DNA of 64,000 nucleotides from Prunus persica (GCF_000346465.2 NC_034013.1:9924137-9988136), one strand, 5' to 3'. Numbered from the stretch's first letter, positions 29,564-43,490 are shown. Notes: generated by a model not told the origin, from the letters alone. Program-made: numbers and translations.

Positions 29564-31994
29564 TTTCGGAGACCAAAAACAACAAAACGAAAAGAGAGTC
29601 AGTGACGCAGATGGGTTTTCGGTTCGAAGAGGGAGAAGAATTGGACCGTTTGGTTCGAGAAAATCTGCGGGAAAATGATTAGGGTTTTGATCAGCTTCGT
29701 GTGTTTTGGAGAGACGAAGTGAAAGGCGAAGGCTTTATCTCCATAATCCATAGACGGGACGGGAGAGAAGGAAGCATGAAGAAATGAAACTGTGAAAATA
29801 TAGTAATATAACGGAAAGAGAGAAATTAAAAGGAAAAAAAAAAAAGAATTGGGGATGAAATAACAAATAACAATAAGGGAGCCCCACTGCCCCACTATTT
29901 GGAATTTTACAAGCACAATGAGATCATGATGATCGTAGGGTGGAGGATGGGGCCACGTTTTAGGGACCTATTTGGGTGGGCCACGGCTAATGACGTGTTC
30001 CAATCGGTGGTGGTGGACCACTGAGGCCTCAGCCAATCGGATCAAAGAGATGGGAGTCACTCAGAAAGGTCTGGAAAAATGCTTCAGTGGATTTCAGTGG
30101 TGATTGGTTGGCACTTGGCAATTTGGCCGCATCGCCCCATTTACTGTTCTCCATCGCCCAAATACAAAGCCTAAAGTCCTTCTTGCCTTTTTAAAATTTT
30201 CCTTTTGAGCCAAACCAATGTTAGAAGGACCATAATTAATTTCAACAAAATAATAAAAACGACCACAATTAAATATTTTTATTATTATTCATCAATGGAA
30301 AGTTGAACTCCAACTAAGACATCCTTTTAACATTAGAAATCATCAGTCCTGATCTCTTAGATTACAGGGATTCAAGAGATTTGTGGTCACTCACCGTTGG
30401 ATGTAAATTCAACGGTTCACTCACTCTTGCATTCTTTTTAAAAAACTTTTTTGAATCGTTGGATTAATATCCAACGGTGGGTGACCACAATCTCTTGGAC
30501 TCATGTGGTCCAAGAGATCGGGACTATAGAAATCATAAACCAGCTTCTCTAAATGTCAAAACGATAAATTAGTTGTTAAAACGTTAAACCAGCTTCTCTA
30601 AACATTATAACGATAAATATCAATAAATTAAAAGTTAATTGGCGTATAATAATTTAGAGATACGATACTTATCGGAAAATAAATCACTCCATCTTTTTTA
30701 TTATTTATAAAAACTATAATTTAAATTCCAACTCGTGTATACCATGTCAGCATTACCAACTCCAACTTAAATATGTTATTTGAGTCACAAAATATGTTAG
30801 ACCTATTCTTTGGCAAGATGGAGTAGCGGTCGAATGAGTAGAGCCAAAAGTGGGATTTTATTTATTGACCGTTAAATCTGTTTGAGTGACTGTGTTGACT
30901 GCCGGCAAGGAGTCAAGTTGATGAGCTCTCTTTTTATCCCCCACACCTAGTTAACATTGTTTTCGGTGATTAATACGCTAATTACAATTCTTACCCGTTT
31001 TATTAGCAGCTCACAACGCCATCATAAATTTATAATTTTCCTATAATGGAGTATATTCGTAAGCTAATTGTGCACAAATCTCAATTATGCAATCCAATTA
31101 TCCAGATTCCAGAGAATATTCGTGTGGTTGGTTCCCTTCTCAGCGTCACCATCCCAACCTTGGGCTCTAGCAGTCTATTGAAATTAAAATGTCATTTTGT
31201 AAGCTTTAGAGACACAGTGATATTTGACCACACTGCCACGGCTTTGACTGGCCTCATCATATTTGTCTTGTCTCATAGCCTTCCTTTCTCACAAGTTACA
31301 AACACAATCCGCAAAAGGTAAGGTGCTCTAGTAGAAAGCCCTTTAGCTTCACAAAATCGACTCCGCAAAAGTTGAGGATTTCATTAGCGTCAGTTGTTCA
31401 CACGTGAGTGAGTTTACCTGTCACAAGATATATCCCATTCTTGTTACATGAAAACTTTTCTACCACAATACATCAACATGCATCAACAGCTAAGAGCCGA
31501 CCCTCTCACACATAGACAACTGACTCGAGCATCGCTCTAGGTAAGCTGGTTGTATGTATGTATATCAAGACTCTCAAAACTCTCAACCCTAGACCATAAC
31601 TCGTAATCATTATGAAATAGTGGACTTTTCATCAGACTCGGTGTCAGCCCTCTCCCATTTCAGAGATGGGCTTATGTCAATTACTTCGACTCTGGTACAA
31701 TCTGATAATCATGGGTGATGGGGGATGATGATGCTCAGTTTGCTCACAACACTTTCTTGGTTTTTAACAATCGCGAAACTAATTTTTATTGAACAATTTA
31801 TTATCAAAAAGAAAAAATAATAATAATAATAACAATTTTAACCTGTCAACACTTGCTGCGAAACAAACTATTTGCTTTTAACGTACAAACTTAATGGAAG
31901 CCGGAGATGTATGATGTTCTGCTTTACGAGTTACAACTGACATCTAATAACATAAATGCCTACTTCTTGGCATTTACAGACTTGGATATGTTCA
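29564..31994. other. TCP promoter region and spacer to HMG-CoA synthase
   Basis: The right side of the TCP gene has an A-rich leader (about 29827-29850) and a 29.9-30.1 kb segment with several GTGGGGCC/CCAAT-like words. A 183-base inverted-repeat MITE lies at 30344-30526. From 30540 to 31994 the DNA is AT-rich without a recognisable gene. The last few hundred bases should hold the 3'UTR of the HMG-CoA synthase gene. Confidence 0.5.
30344..30526. mobile_element. Mutator-type MITE with long terminal inverted repeats
   Basis: The arms 30344-30418 and 30453-30526 are inverted repeats of about 75 bases with a 34-base T/A-rich loop. The left arm reads AGTCCTGATCTCTTAG and, further in, GTGGTCACTCACCGTTGGAT. 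The inverted right arm reads AGTCCCGATCTCTTGG and GTGGTCACCCACCGTTGGAT. The 10-base sequence TAGAAATCAT flanks both ends (30334-30343 and 30527-30536) as a target duplication. A 9-10-base duplication with long inverted repeats is typical of Mutator-like non-autonomous elements. It sits about 780 bases upstream of the TCP start codon and could fold into a hairpin RNA if transcribed. Confidence 0.88.
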
Positions 31995-34900
31995 TCAGTG
32001 ACCGTTGGCAACCACACCATTCTCATTGGAGGTGACGGCGGCAGTACTGCCTCCTTCCTTCTTGGCGTAGAATCTACGGTACTTAGAGTCAACTTCAGTA
32101 AGATAGTATGTGCCTGGAAGTAGAAGGCTAATGTCCTGGTTTGTCACAAAGTCTTTGCCTCCATACCTATGCTCCATGATCTTCATAACTTCAACAAACT
32201 TCTCGGGAGGGAACTGCATCAAAGACACATGTAGAATAAATAAATTGCATCCCACAGTGACTTTCATGTGATGAATTTGCGCGAAGCCCCAGTGGTATTA
32301 TGCATTGCATCATCATGATATGCATCTATCTTCAACCCTGATTTTACCTCCACTACGATATTACCACTTATACCCAGGCAAGGTGATGAAGCAAGCTAAA
32401 GGTTCAGGGCAACAGAAAAATGATCTCCGTGTTCCCAAGGATTTTAAATTTTAATATAGCAATTTCAGAACCGAAGTAGCAAGTTGTATAATTTATTGGA
32501 ATCACATTGTAAATCCGGATTATGATTTAAGGAGGCAAGCATTTATTTGAGAGCAAACAAGTTTGTTCGTCTCTGAATGATATGTCATGAAACTATGCTT
32601 AAGGAAAAGGGATGAAGAAACAAGTACCTCATGTCTTGACTTCAACTTTTCTCCAACATTCAACACTGCTGCAATGTTCTCCAAGCTAAAGGGATGTTGA
32701 CCGGCATTGAGGCGCAACGAGAACATAGTAGCAGTTGAGCCACTTCCATAAGAGAAGAGTATCACCCGCTTGCCATCCTGTTATCAAATACAATTTATGA
32801 GACCATATATTTTCAGGTGAAGAAGTCGAGCCTTTTGGATAAGAAATTTAGGGCACTTACCAATGAGCTGTGCTTATTATGGAGGAGTGATACAAATGCC
32901 GCATAAAGAGATGCAGTGTACATGTTCCCAACTTGCTTTGGCACCAAAGTTGTTGGTTGCACCTTAGCGTCATATAGGGGCTTTGCAACTTGCTGGGATA
33001 CCTGTATTTAAATATATTAAATAAAGATCATCAGCAAGAATTTAAAAACTATGCTAGCAGTTAGTTTGGTAGCTCTATAAGAAGGTTTTAACTATACCTT
33101 TTCAAGATCCCGGCTTTGGTAGCTCTCATCACCAGGGAGGCTCGCAAATGGGGCCAGCTTTTCTTTAGCGGCCTCATCAATGGAGCTGCGTATGAAAGGA
33201 AATGAAATAAATCACCAAGCAAACATACATTAAGAATAAATTTCGAGAAGTAAGGCATTGTGATTTTTAAAGAGATCAAGGAAAAACAAGAAACCTGGCA
33301 TTCCTCACGGAGTCATTGAATACCAAACGGGCAAAGCTTTTTTGTACAAGCTGCAATAAGTCAAAGAAAAAATTATTATTTTAATGGAAAAGAAAACATT
33401 CAAGATTTCAATTGTAAACCAGAAAGAGGGATCAGTTGCAATATCTGAAGTCCTAAGAAACTATACCTTGTTATAAGGAGAATGAAATACGAAATACTCA
33501 GCATCAGCCAGAGAAAATTGTTTGCCTTCCAATTTCTCATACCTATAGAAGGCAAGAAAACAATTAGACAATTGCATAGGGACAAATAATAGAAAACACA
33601 ATGAAACAAATTAGAATCAATTCAGTATTTAATAGGAACTCACTTTTTACATAATTCCTTGTAGCAAGAATCAAGAGCCTTCAGATAACATGTTTGAGAA
33701 AGTTTTCCATCAACAACCTGCAAATATGAAAATTTTATGATTATACAGTGATAAGAAAGAAAAGTAAGGCATCACTCAAATTTAAATATCGCTAGCCTTA
33801 ACTCAATTTGGATCCTAAGAAACAATCAGGAAATAGAAAATAAAAAGCAACATATGACTCATGTATATGTCAAAAATACTAGCAAGGATTACCGGATATT
33901 CACTAGCAAGGTCAGGTTTGTAAAAATCATAGACGTGAGCCATATGACTTCCCCTAATTTTGCTTTCAAAAGCAATAGGAGCATCAGGTCCAATCAGCAA
34001 AGCAATAGCAGCTGCTCCACCAGTTGGTCGGGCCGGTCCTTCTGCATAGACCTGATAGATAACACCTCCAATAAGATAAATAGAATAAAAACTGACATAA
34101 ATGGCTGTCTAACTCTGATGTTGAAGTGAATCAGTATCTTGATTTGTATTGCACATACAACACGAGTTTGACTATCAAAATTAAGAAAACAGAATTGCAT
34201 CCTTGATTCAGAAGTATTTGCTGTTATCGACATTAGCCCAAGGTAATGTAAATGTTCATACCGCACTGTCAGTGCACACGACAAGCCCATAGCGTCCATC
34301 CCACGAGCTACTCTCCACCCAATTCACACAGTTGAATAAAGCTGCAGTACCCCCATAGCATGCATTAGTTGAGTCGACACCTTCAATGTCAGTATTTCCA
34401 TGTTTCTGCATGTTTAACATGAGAAAGAACGTGTCAAAAAATTTCATGGACATCAGCTCAAGATAAGGCATAAAATAGCATACCAAACAAAACTCTTATT
34501 GAAAGCAGAATAATGACAGAACATACAGGTAAACCTAAAAGGTGGTGAAAAACAAGCATTGCAATTTGAACCAGGAGCCAAAAACAACCCAAGCTAGTTA
34601 TAAGTTGTTTTGGCCAACTATGCCTTTCACCACTTGATAAAACCAATTTTTGCCTTCTAACATATCTCAGTTTCCATATACTAAAAGGGTTGACATATTT
34701 TGAGCCAACATTAACTGTTCGAATAATGTTTATCACTTGTACCTCATCTGACATTCTAGTCCTCTAACATATTTAACTTTTCACTCATCATACTCCATCC
34801 ACTGAAAAACAGAATCAAGACAAAATGTATCTAAAATCACAAGGGCAATACCTCAAAAACTGTCATCAGGAAGGTCTTAATAGATTTGCTTTTGTCTATG

Positions 34901-36339
34901 ACAGTTTCGCTGCCTACTTCCAGCCGACCAATTTGTTTTGGATCAATCCCATATTTCTCAAGAAGGGAGGTAACCACTGTCAAACTGAAAATTCAAACCA
35001 AAAGTTAATGAGTATAGAGTCTCAACAAGATGCTCCCTGGAAAGGAATTGACAGCAATTATGATCATCATGTCCAAACTGGGTTAGAAGGTTCCCATTGT
35101 TAATGCAGATTTTCATTTTGAATCATCAGCTTTCCATGGTTGAAGTCAGACACTTTTCGTATTGGTATGCTCTTAAAACCTTCTAATTAATACTAAATGA
35201 AATGGCAATGAGGGGAGTAATACAATGTGTTAAGTTACAAAAATATTGATGATCGGATGTAGAACTAGTACCTCATGGAGATGACATCTTCCACCTCTGA
35301 ACAAAATGCCATGCAATCTTGTCCAAGTCCGATAGTGTACTTTCCTTTGCTTGCACCATCGTGAGCCTCCAAGGCTTCCTATTTTTCATAAAGAATGAAA
35401 AAGTTGATTAGTTGATGGAAATCTAATTAGTTTGGTTTACAAGACTTCATGATGCACATATATTGAACACTGCAGGGAATTGTAGCTTGGAGCAAGATAA
35501 GCTTCTAACACCCTACTGCTCCTTGTGTTTGCGTATGTTGGCAACTGAGATACATGTTCAAATAATTTCTGGAAATTCATACCCAGAAAGAAAAATCTCT
35601 CACTTGAAGTTTATATCTTTTTTTTCCAGAAAAAGCATGGACATATCTAGCCCTTTTCCTTTTCTTTGTTGGTTAGTGCATGAGAAAATTCATTAGTATA
35701 TATTTTTTCCTTCGGTTCAGAAATTAGTAGAATTAGATAGTCTACAAAGTAGCCTCTGTTTCCAATCAGAGCACACAAATGTATAGTCACACTGCCTATA
35801 AGTCAAACTTTGAACAACAAACAAAGCTAAGAAACATTATGCAGATCATCAACATACAGTTAAGTTCTTAAATGAAAAGAAGAATTTAAACACAGTGTAA
35901 TTTTTGTCCTCCAATTCCAGATCAAAATGTCTAATGATAATACTTCACACGTCCAGAATACTTTGAAATTAACTCTAAGAAGATCATCAAATTTTCTAGT
36001 AGTTCAGAATCGTTTTGTCATTTTTTCAAAAAAAATAAAACAACTACTTAACCAGCTGAGCTCTTTTCTCTCTCTTTCTTTTTTCCTGATCAACAAAAAC
36101 AAGCGAAAAACAAATCCGAAACGATTTTTTATTTCCATTTCCTCATTTTCTCACTTCTCCAAGCAACGAAAACAGAAATTCCACAAATAAAAAATATATA
36201 TATATAAATTGAAAATTTTGAAAAAATAAAAATTGAAAAGAAAAACGAAAATATAGAGTGTGCGAGGGATCGTCACCTGCTGAATACAGGTAGGAGGGAA
36301 GTAGATATCGGCGGCGAGAATTCCAACGTTCTTGGCCAT
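31995..36339 (-). CDS. HMGS: Hydroxymethylglutaryl-CoA synthase, cytosolic
   Basis: Condenses acetyl-CoA with acetoacetyl-CoA to HMG-CoA in the mevalonate pathway, supplying sterols and other isoprenoids. Exons in gene order: 36277-36339, 35272-35378, 34852-34984, 34262-34405, 33893-34051, 33644-33717, 33467-33542, 33295-33350, 33098-33185, 32861-33001, 32628-32777, 31995-32213. They join in phase to 469 residues. Residues known to matter in the Brassica enzyme fall at the same numbers: Glu79 (RLEVGSE), Cys117 ([10 protein letters not shown], acyl-enzyme nucleophile), His247 (VFHSPYNK) and Ser359 ([11 protein letters not shown]). The start [16 protein letters not shown] matches plant HMGS, and no targeting peptide is visible. 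In-frame codons upstream of the ATG lack another ATG (the apparent extension begins with GTG). The first intron is long, about 900 bases. Confidence 0.97.
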
Positions 36340-36586
36340 TTCTTTCTCCGGTGCTTCTTCTTCTTCTTCTTCCTCGCGAGTCACTTCAAATGAAATCCCT
36401 CACCAAAATATCTGGGAGATCCCGAAATGCCTTCCGCTGTCTCTAGCTGTTGGTCAAGCTGAGCTTAGGAAGAGAACGAGAGCGAGAAATGGGAGTCTCG
36501 CACAGAATCCAAGGAATTCGCAGAGAGAGGGAGAGAGAGATGTGTGGAGGAGTGGAGGTGCTTTACGTTTGGGAGGCTTCGCTGGG

Positions 36587-36594
36587 TATATATA
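36587..36594 (-). promoter_or_regulatory. TATA box of the HMG-CoA synthase gene
   Basis: TATATATA within CCCTATATATACCC on the minus strand, about 250 bases upstream of the ATG at 36339. The sequence between is rich in GA/CT runs (for example 36600-36635 just upstream and 36520-36540 in the leader). A leader of roughly 220 bases would follow. Confidence 0.6.
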
Positions 36595-38317
36595 GGGAAG
36601 AGACCTCGCTCTCTCGCTCTCTCGCTCTCTCTCTTCAGAGTTGCCAAAATGCAGACTTCGTGAGCTTCGTGCACATTTGATGAGATGGAGGGCTATCTTT
36701 GACCGCCAACTTTCGTTAAATTTACTCCCCTTGCCCCTATGTCACGATGACAAACGGCATCCCACGCTGGTTTTTTATTTTGTTAATTCACAAGGCCACC
36801 TCAAATCATTTCTCACCCCAAAAGGCTTTTTTTTCTTTTTTCTTTTCAAAAAAATACAAAGTAACTCATATGCAGATAATCACTTTTTTAAAAATAAAAA
36901 GGGGGATTAACCCCTAAACACATAAAAATTAAATGATAGAGACCGTACGAGTTTTAGAAACTCTTAATAAATCATCATCAAAGGTAGCATTAATCTAGCT
37001 AGGAATCTCATCAAGCACTTGAGTTACAAATTTATTATTATTATTATTATTATTATTTATTTTTAACAAACTGAGACGAGCTGTAAAGAATAACTCCAGC
37101 AATTTAGAGTATTTACCTCTGCCAATGAAGTTAAGTGTCCTGCCAGGAAGGCTGCTAGACTATCACCAATCTTTTGTAACTTTCTTCCAAATTATTTTCA
37201 ATTTCAACATTTTTTCTTTGTTTTTTAAAGACAATTAACTTCTAAATATAGCCAAAGTTGAGAATAATGGGAAGAAATGTTCCAACATTGTTAATATTAT
37301 AAAAATAGCCATTGCTAGTTGTCAATGTCATGACCTAGCCTCAACCAAATGGAGACTCCTTAAAAGCACATTAAATACCAATGGGTGATATGTAGTGTCA
37401 TGTGTTTGTAATACATATTTGCTCACTACTTTCACCTAAAGCGTACGATTATAAATTTTTTCAAAACTTGATATGTATTTATGGGCATAATTATGGTTCC
37501 ACAAATACAAAGTAAAAAGTTAATTATAATTATGCGTATAAATATGTGTCAAATATTGAGAATAATGATGTAAGTACATCTTGAGTTAAAATAGTGAGCA
37601 CAAAATATTTCCATGTGTTCTGGCTTCAAACCAACTAATTACAGCTATGTTCTGTTGCAACTCTTGCAATGAATGAATAAGCTCCAATAGTGCATCAAGT
37701 AATGACTTTTTCATAGTTTTATTCTCTATTTGTTTATGAAAATAACCTGTCTTCTTTCCTTTGATTAATAAACCCCTTCTTTCACAAATTGAAAACCATA
37801 TTGAAGTTTGTCTTTAAAAAAGTAGGCAACTACTTCACACACCTACGTGATCACACCCAACTTTGAGCCCATTAAGTTGCCCCCCTCTATTTTCCTCTTT
37901 CTTTTTCAGAAAAACATATATGTACAGTACTTGAAATGCCATGTTAATAGTATCTTAAATCAATTATGCGCTGCTATGTGAGAAAGTTAAAACACATGTA
38001 GTGTCTGATTGGCTTGAAATACCGCTAGTCGCTGACATCTCAAGTGCATGTAAATTCTTCTCCCTCTTTTAAGTTTGTTTTGTGATTTATGAAAAACTGG
38101 AGTGTGTGTAAGATATAAGGAGACAATGCAATTCACATTCAAACATCTAGGAAGCAAGGACAATAATGTAGACATCGGACCTGAAAGAGTAATGCTAATA
38201 ACTTTTTAACCAGCGGTACATTGTCTATATAGCTTAGGTTTTAGCCTGTACCATGCCATACCCGTTACGATTGCATCATTTTGTTTGTTTAGTATTTGTG
38301 CCAACTAGACCTATTGT

Positions 38318-38415
38318 ACACCTGGACTTCCATGTCACCAACTCTTCCCATTGGACACCTGGACTTCCATGTCACCAACTCTTCCCATTGGACACCTGGA
38401 CTTCCACGTCACCAA
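38318..38415. repeat. 37-bp tandem repeat, about 2.7 copies
   Basis: The unit ACACCTGGACTTCCATGTCA plus 17 more bases (ending CCCATTGG) is repeated nearly perfectly. The only internal difference I see is CATGTC versus CACGTC in the last copy. The first copy starts at 38318 and the last is cut off at 38415. Confidence 0.9.
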
Positions 38416-39996
38416 TCATGCTAGCATCCTCTAGTATTCATTACATTGTAGGAAGGGTTTGGTGGACAAAATTACCCTTGTGTCCCTTAGTGTTTTTGAT
38501 TTTTTGTGTGAATATTTATTTGATTTTTTCATTGACTCACATGTGGCCAGCCAAACTCTTTGTGCCTGACACCTCTGACTGTGGACAGAGACACTCTCAA
38601 GTCTCAACAACCCCTCTGGATTCCCTGGACCGTCGGATTGTGATTCCCCGCAACAACATGCACTATTTGCACAATTAGACTCTTTTGGGCGATTTGTGTA
38701 ATTATAAATTAATAATCCTAAATTCCAATCAAATACATCAAACATATGGTATGGTGGTCCCCACAAAGTTGTGATTAATTTACATTATTAAATCTGAATG
38801 GGTCTCCGCCGTTGATCTTGTTGGTTGTCCACGTACTAAATATAATAATATCTTTTGCGCGTGGCCTACTGCGATTTTTGTGCAATAAACACAAGTGTTT
38901 GGTTAGACAACCAAATTTGACTTTTATAAATTTATAATGTGCAAGAAAGAGGAGGGATTTGCCAATTTCAACTTTCTCTTTTATTTATTTTTAAATTAGT
39001 TTTTGCCCCTATAACAATAAAATATAATAAAATTTTGTGACAAACTCATTTGCCTTATTACCTAATTCTCAAAATTATTATAAGATTTTGTTCCTCTCCC
39101 ATCATCTTTTGGAGTATACTTCTCTCTTTATCAAGATATCTAGTTTTTCAATTTCGGCATGTTTATCGGGAAGCAAACTTTGTACCAGATACTTTGGCAA
39201 TGCTAGGTCGTGATTAGACCCAACTTTCTATTTGATTCTCTAATATTTTTTTTTTCAGATAGTTTGTAAAGTTTTATATAATCTTCGAAGTTCAGAAATT
39301 CGATGTGAATTCTTTGTTTTAAATTTTTTAATTTATTTTTAAATTCCAAATAAACTAGTTCCTTATTAGTGGGAATATCATGATGTGATTTACTTGGCTT
39401 TGCAACCGCGGGACAGAGACTTAGTGCCAATTTGTACGTCCTCCTTGGGTCATGGCCAATAATCCACCGTTGGATCAGTAAAAAGGGATTAATTATCGGG
39501 TGGGGCCGTCCCCATTGTAGTTGGACTAGGCATCAGAGCACGTGGGTGTGCAGATAAGTGACCCGCTGTCGTACCACGTTTTTATTATTCAACACAATAT
39601 AAACAAACTTATAAATAAAACAGGCTTAAAAAAAATTTTAAAAGTTGTTAAATAACTATATCGAACAAATAAAGACACTGCTTACGTGTATTATTTGAAA
39701 GTCCCTCGTGATCTCTTTATTGAACAAATGACTACACTAGACATTCAATAAACTACATCGTCGGTCTAACTTAATGAAAAAAGGTATATTGACTTGCACA
39801 CTAGATTAGTAGTTTCAAATTCAAATTTTCATGGTATCTTAATAGTATGTGTGTGAGAAACTTTTATCTTCTATAATTTAAATTATCATTTATATTTTAA
39901 AAAATAATATTCAATAAGCTATAGTTAGGGACTTATTTCAAAAACTTTTTTTCCATAAAAAAAAAAGGGTTCAACTAGGTTATTTTGGGATCCTGA

Positions 39997-40855
39997 GCAT
40001 TTACACGCATTTAAAGGGATGTTAACCATTAGATTGATCTAATGAATTTTAATAAGTCCACATCATCATAATTGTATTATACCAAAACTCACCATTTGCA
40101 CCTTATTATACTAGCCTCTCCGCACGTGTTTCAGCGCATGCTAGAGGCTTTTTTTATAGAAAATTTTAAATTTATTTTAGAATTAAAAAAGATAATAAGT
40201 AGTTGTGTTCCATAAAAATAAGATCTATTATCTTATTTTTCTTTTAATTTTATTTTATTTTTAATATGAAAAATTATGAATTACCATATTATCCTCATTT
40301 AATTAATAATTTCAATTCTTAATGTTTGGCATTTTCTAGTATTTTAAATGTTTCACCATTCTCTACCTTTTGCTATATATATCTTTAAAATTAAAAAAAT
40401 TAAAAACTCCTACCAAACATCAACCACCTTCCTCCCCAACCCAGCCCTTATACTACCCACCAATTGCCGCTACCTCTCACTCTCTTTTCTTCTCTCTCAC
40501 ACACACGTTCACTGGGTCCTATAGTTGGTAGGCACCTCTAGGATTTTCAATTGCAGTTTAATTTTGAAGTACTTGATTGTTGTTTAGACAATAATTCCAT
40601 GTTAGATACTACAATAGGACTATAGATGGCGTAGAGAGAGGTGGTGGCCATGGATAGCAGCAACCAGTGAGAGTGGTTTAGGGTTAGGCCGGGTTGGGGC
40701 TGGGTTGGGGGCTGAGACTATTATTTTGTATTTTTAATATCTTATTTCAAAGGTATTAGATACATATAAGGTGTAAAAGAGATGCTGAGATGTGGATTGT
40801 TAAAATTCATTAGATCAATTTAATGGTTAACATCTTTTTAAATACGTGTAAATGC
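39997..40855. mobile_element. Candidate non-autonomous DNA transposon with ~70-bp inverted ends
   Basis: 39997-40066 and 40789-40855 are inverted repeats. The left arm has GCATTTACACGCATTTAAAG, then GATGTTAACCATTAGATTGA and GAATTTTAATAAGTCCACAT. The inverted right arm has GCATTTACACGTATTTAAAA, GATGTTAACCATTAAATTGA and GAATTTTAACAATCCACAT. The roughly 720-base interior has no recognisable transposase. I could not fix the exact ends or a target duplication, so the superfamily is open. Confidence 0.65.
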
Positions 40856-41649
40856 ACGGATGCTAAATGTAAAGGCTCGGAATTCACTATTTTGATATGA
40901 AAAATAGTAATGTTTCAATGTTGGTTTATAATGTCATAGCTTGGAAGAGTTCATACCATAATTTGCTCAAATTCATCAATATATATTTATCATAAAAACC
41001 CATCAATATTAACATCATATTAGTTCATCATCTTACCCATTACCAACACACCAAGTTTCTTTATTTCGTAAATTTGACTCTTCTCTTTCAAATTAATATT
41101 TTCTTACCTACAACCTATCGTTTTATTTTCTATAAATAAAACCTGATTTTTTTTATTAAAAAAACCCGATGACTAGGATCCAACTCATCAAGTTTCCTAA
41201 ACAAGTTTAATGTGTTAAATGTTATATTTTTTAAACTCCTATAATACCCTTGATTCCATTTTTAACTTGATTTGTTTAAGAAATTAGCTGCAATTCAATG
41301 CTAATGAATTGTGTTTCAATTTTGTATAGATTCCAAGGATTTAATGGGTCAGTTTTTTTCTTATTTAAAAAAAGTAATTAAAGCTTGGTGTAATTAGTGC
41401 CATATGGTTTGAATATACTCCTTGCTCCTATAAAAAAAAAAGAATATATTTGGTTTTTTTTTCCTTCCAAATTTGACTACTTGACCATTTCATATTTTAA
41501 TTTTCAAATTGATAGCTTATTTATTTCCTTCTATTTATACCAATTTCCAAATTCAATAATTGTTATGGTTTGAAATTAATTTGTTTTGTTCAAAGGGAAA
41601 TAACATGTTATTCTCTATTTGACCCCTATGCGTTTAAGTACATGAATTT

Positions 41650-41785
41650 ACCTACATTTTTTCTTAGCAACCTATGCCTTAGGTAGGTAAATTAATATAC
41701 AACCAACTAAGGTGCTACATTTTTTTTAGCTACCTATGCCTCTAGGTAGGTAAATTAATATCCAACAAACTAAGGTAAATCCTTA
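41650..41785. repeat. Paired direct repeat, AT-rich
   Basis: Two adjacent copies of about 65 bases each contain CTACATTTTTT, CCTATGCCT, TAGGTAGGTAAATTAATAT, CCAACAAACTAAGG-like sequence. They differ by small indels and a few substitutions. Confidence 0.7.
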
Positions 41786-43442
41786 TCAAAATAAAAAAAA
41801 CTATGGATAAATAATTTACCTATATGCATTTATAGGTATTTTTACCTATGGGTAAATAATATACCTATATTTTTTTTTATAAATTATTGTGTACCTATTT
41901 TTAATTTGTGAAAAATGTACAAAAATTTTAATTACAAAGTAACTGACTTAAATTTTTAAAAAATGTTTTTGGTAAATAATATACCTATATTTTTATTTTT
42001 ATTTTTATTTTTCATAGGTACATTATTGGATATGTAATTTACAGAATTTTTTTTTTTTTTTTTCAGTTTGCAATTTGAAGGGGCGACATGTTAGAGGGAA
42101 TGGCAACCAAAAAAAATTGGGTGATTGATATGCTATTAATAAGGGGTATTAATTATAATTATAGCAGTTAATGAAAGGGAGACTTTGGAAAAACCCAAAG
42201 GAGAGAGAAATTTTTTAAAAGAAGTCAAAATGGACAAAATTGCCCTTATTTATTTTTGGATTTCTTAATGAATCCTTTACATTTGCATGTCTTTGATTTG
42301 AAAGTCGAGAGGTTTTTCTGTCTTTTTTGAAAAAGCTTTGGCTTTTTCCAAAAGTGAAAGTTTTTTTATGGCTAAAACCTAAATTTACTTTAATGAAATG
42401 CTTGAAATAAATTATAAATAAAATATGAAGTCTAGTGGCAACGATGTAAAAACATAGGAATACTATGACCTCTTATATCTTAGTCGTCATTTAAGTTTAA
42501 AATTGAATTTTACACATAAATTTATAGAATAATGAGTATATGTCTAGAAAATAAAAAAGATAGAAACCTATATTGTACGAGTCCCTTTTTTATTTTATGT
42601 TTCGGTCAAAAGTCTTCCAATGGTTGTGGTCGTATATGGTGGACTGACAATCACATATAAGTGCTTCCATGAGAAATGAGACCCCATTGTCTGCAATGAT
42701 ATGTATACAGATGGATAGATACTTTTTTTTTAAAATTTATTAAAACCTCTAAATTTGACTGAATAAATAATTATGCACTATTCCATCTTTTGCATTTTGT
42801 TACTTGGCATATAACCATCAATTTCCATGTATATAATAGACTTTCTTAACATCAATAAGTTGAGTTCACATGTAAAAAGGAAAGTTTGGGCAAATAAAAG
42901 AATCTTTTTTGTTCGATAGGGACAAGTAAAGGAATTTAATGATGAGAGTCTTATAGCTAATTTCACACAAATCAAAGATTTACAAACGTCTACGATCTTA
43001 TTTAACGAAACTCTTTATTGATAATACAAATTACCGTTATTTTTCGTTTTATCACAAAGTCACAAACTCAATAATCTTTTAAATTTGCATGATTTCTTTT
43101 TTTTTTTCTTGTTAACATGTACGCCTGTTATATATTGAAACAAAAGAATCATTCAGATGCTCTATTTCAACCTTGTTTAATTAGATCATAGAAAACCAAT
43201 ATTGGTTTGGTGATTATAATTAATGAAGCATGCCAAAGTTGATCAAGTGAGACAAAGAAATGGACATCTTCCACAAGGATCCAAAAAAAAGGTTTCTGTC
43301 TAAGTTGGTGGGTAGGAGGAAATTAATAAGGAACGTAGTCAGAGTGATACTGCCGCTGCTGGGAGTCCGGGACTGGTTTACATACAGTGACGACGTTGAC
43401 GCAAAACTAAAACGGTTGACTTTAATGATTTGGTTGGTAAAA

Positions 43443-43445
<3 letters not shown>

Positions 43446-43490
<45 letters not shown>
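43446..43490. repeat. GA microsatellite
   Basis: An almost perfect GA dinucleotide run of about 40 bases, interrupted once by GCGAG at its right end. It is a likely polymorphic marker; no gene is attached to it. Confidence 0.9.

Noticed and set aside
28551..29605. Long plus-strand open frames (273 and 266 codons) across the TCP gene
   Set aside because: They are antisense shadows of the GC-rich TCP coding sequence and have no domain or composition of their own.
36340..36384. N-terminal extension of HMG-CoA synthase with an acidic stretch
   Set aside because: The extended frame begins with GTG, not ATG; the family start is the ATG at 36339.
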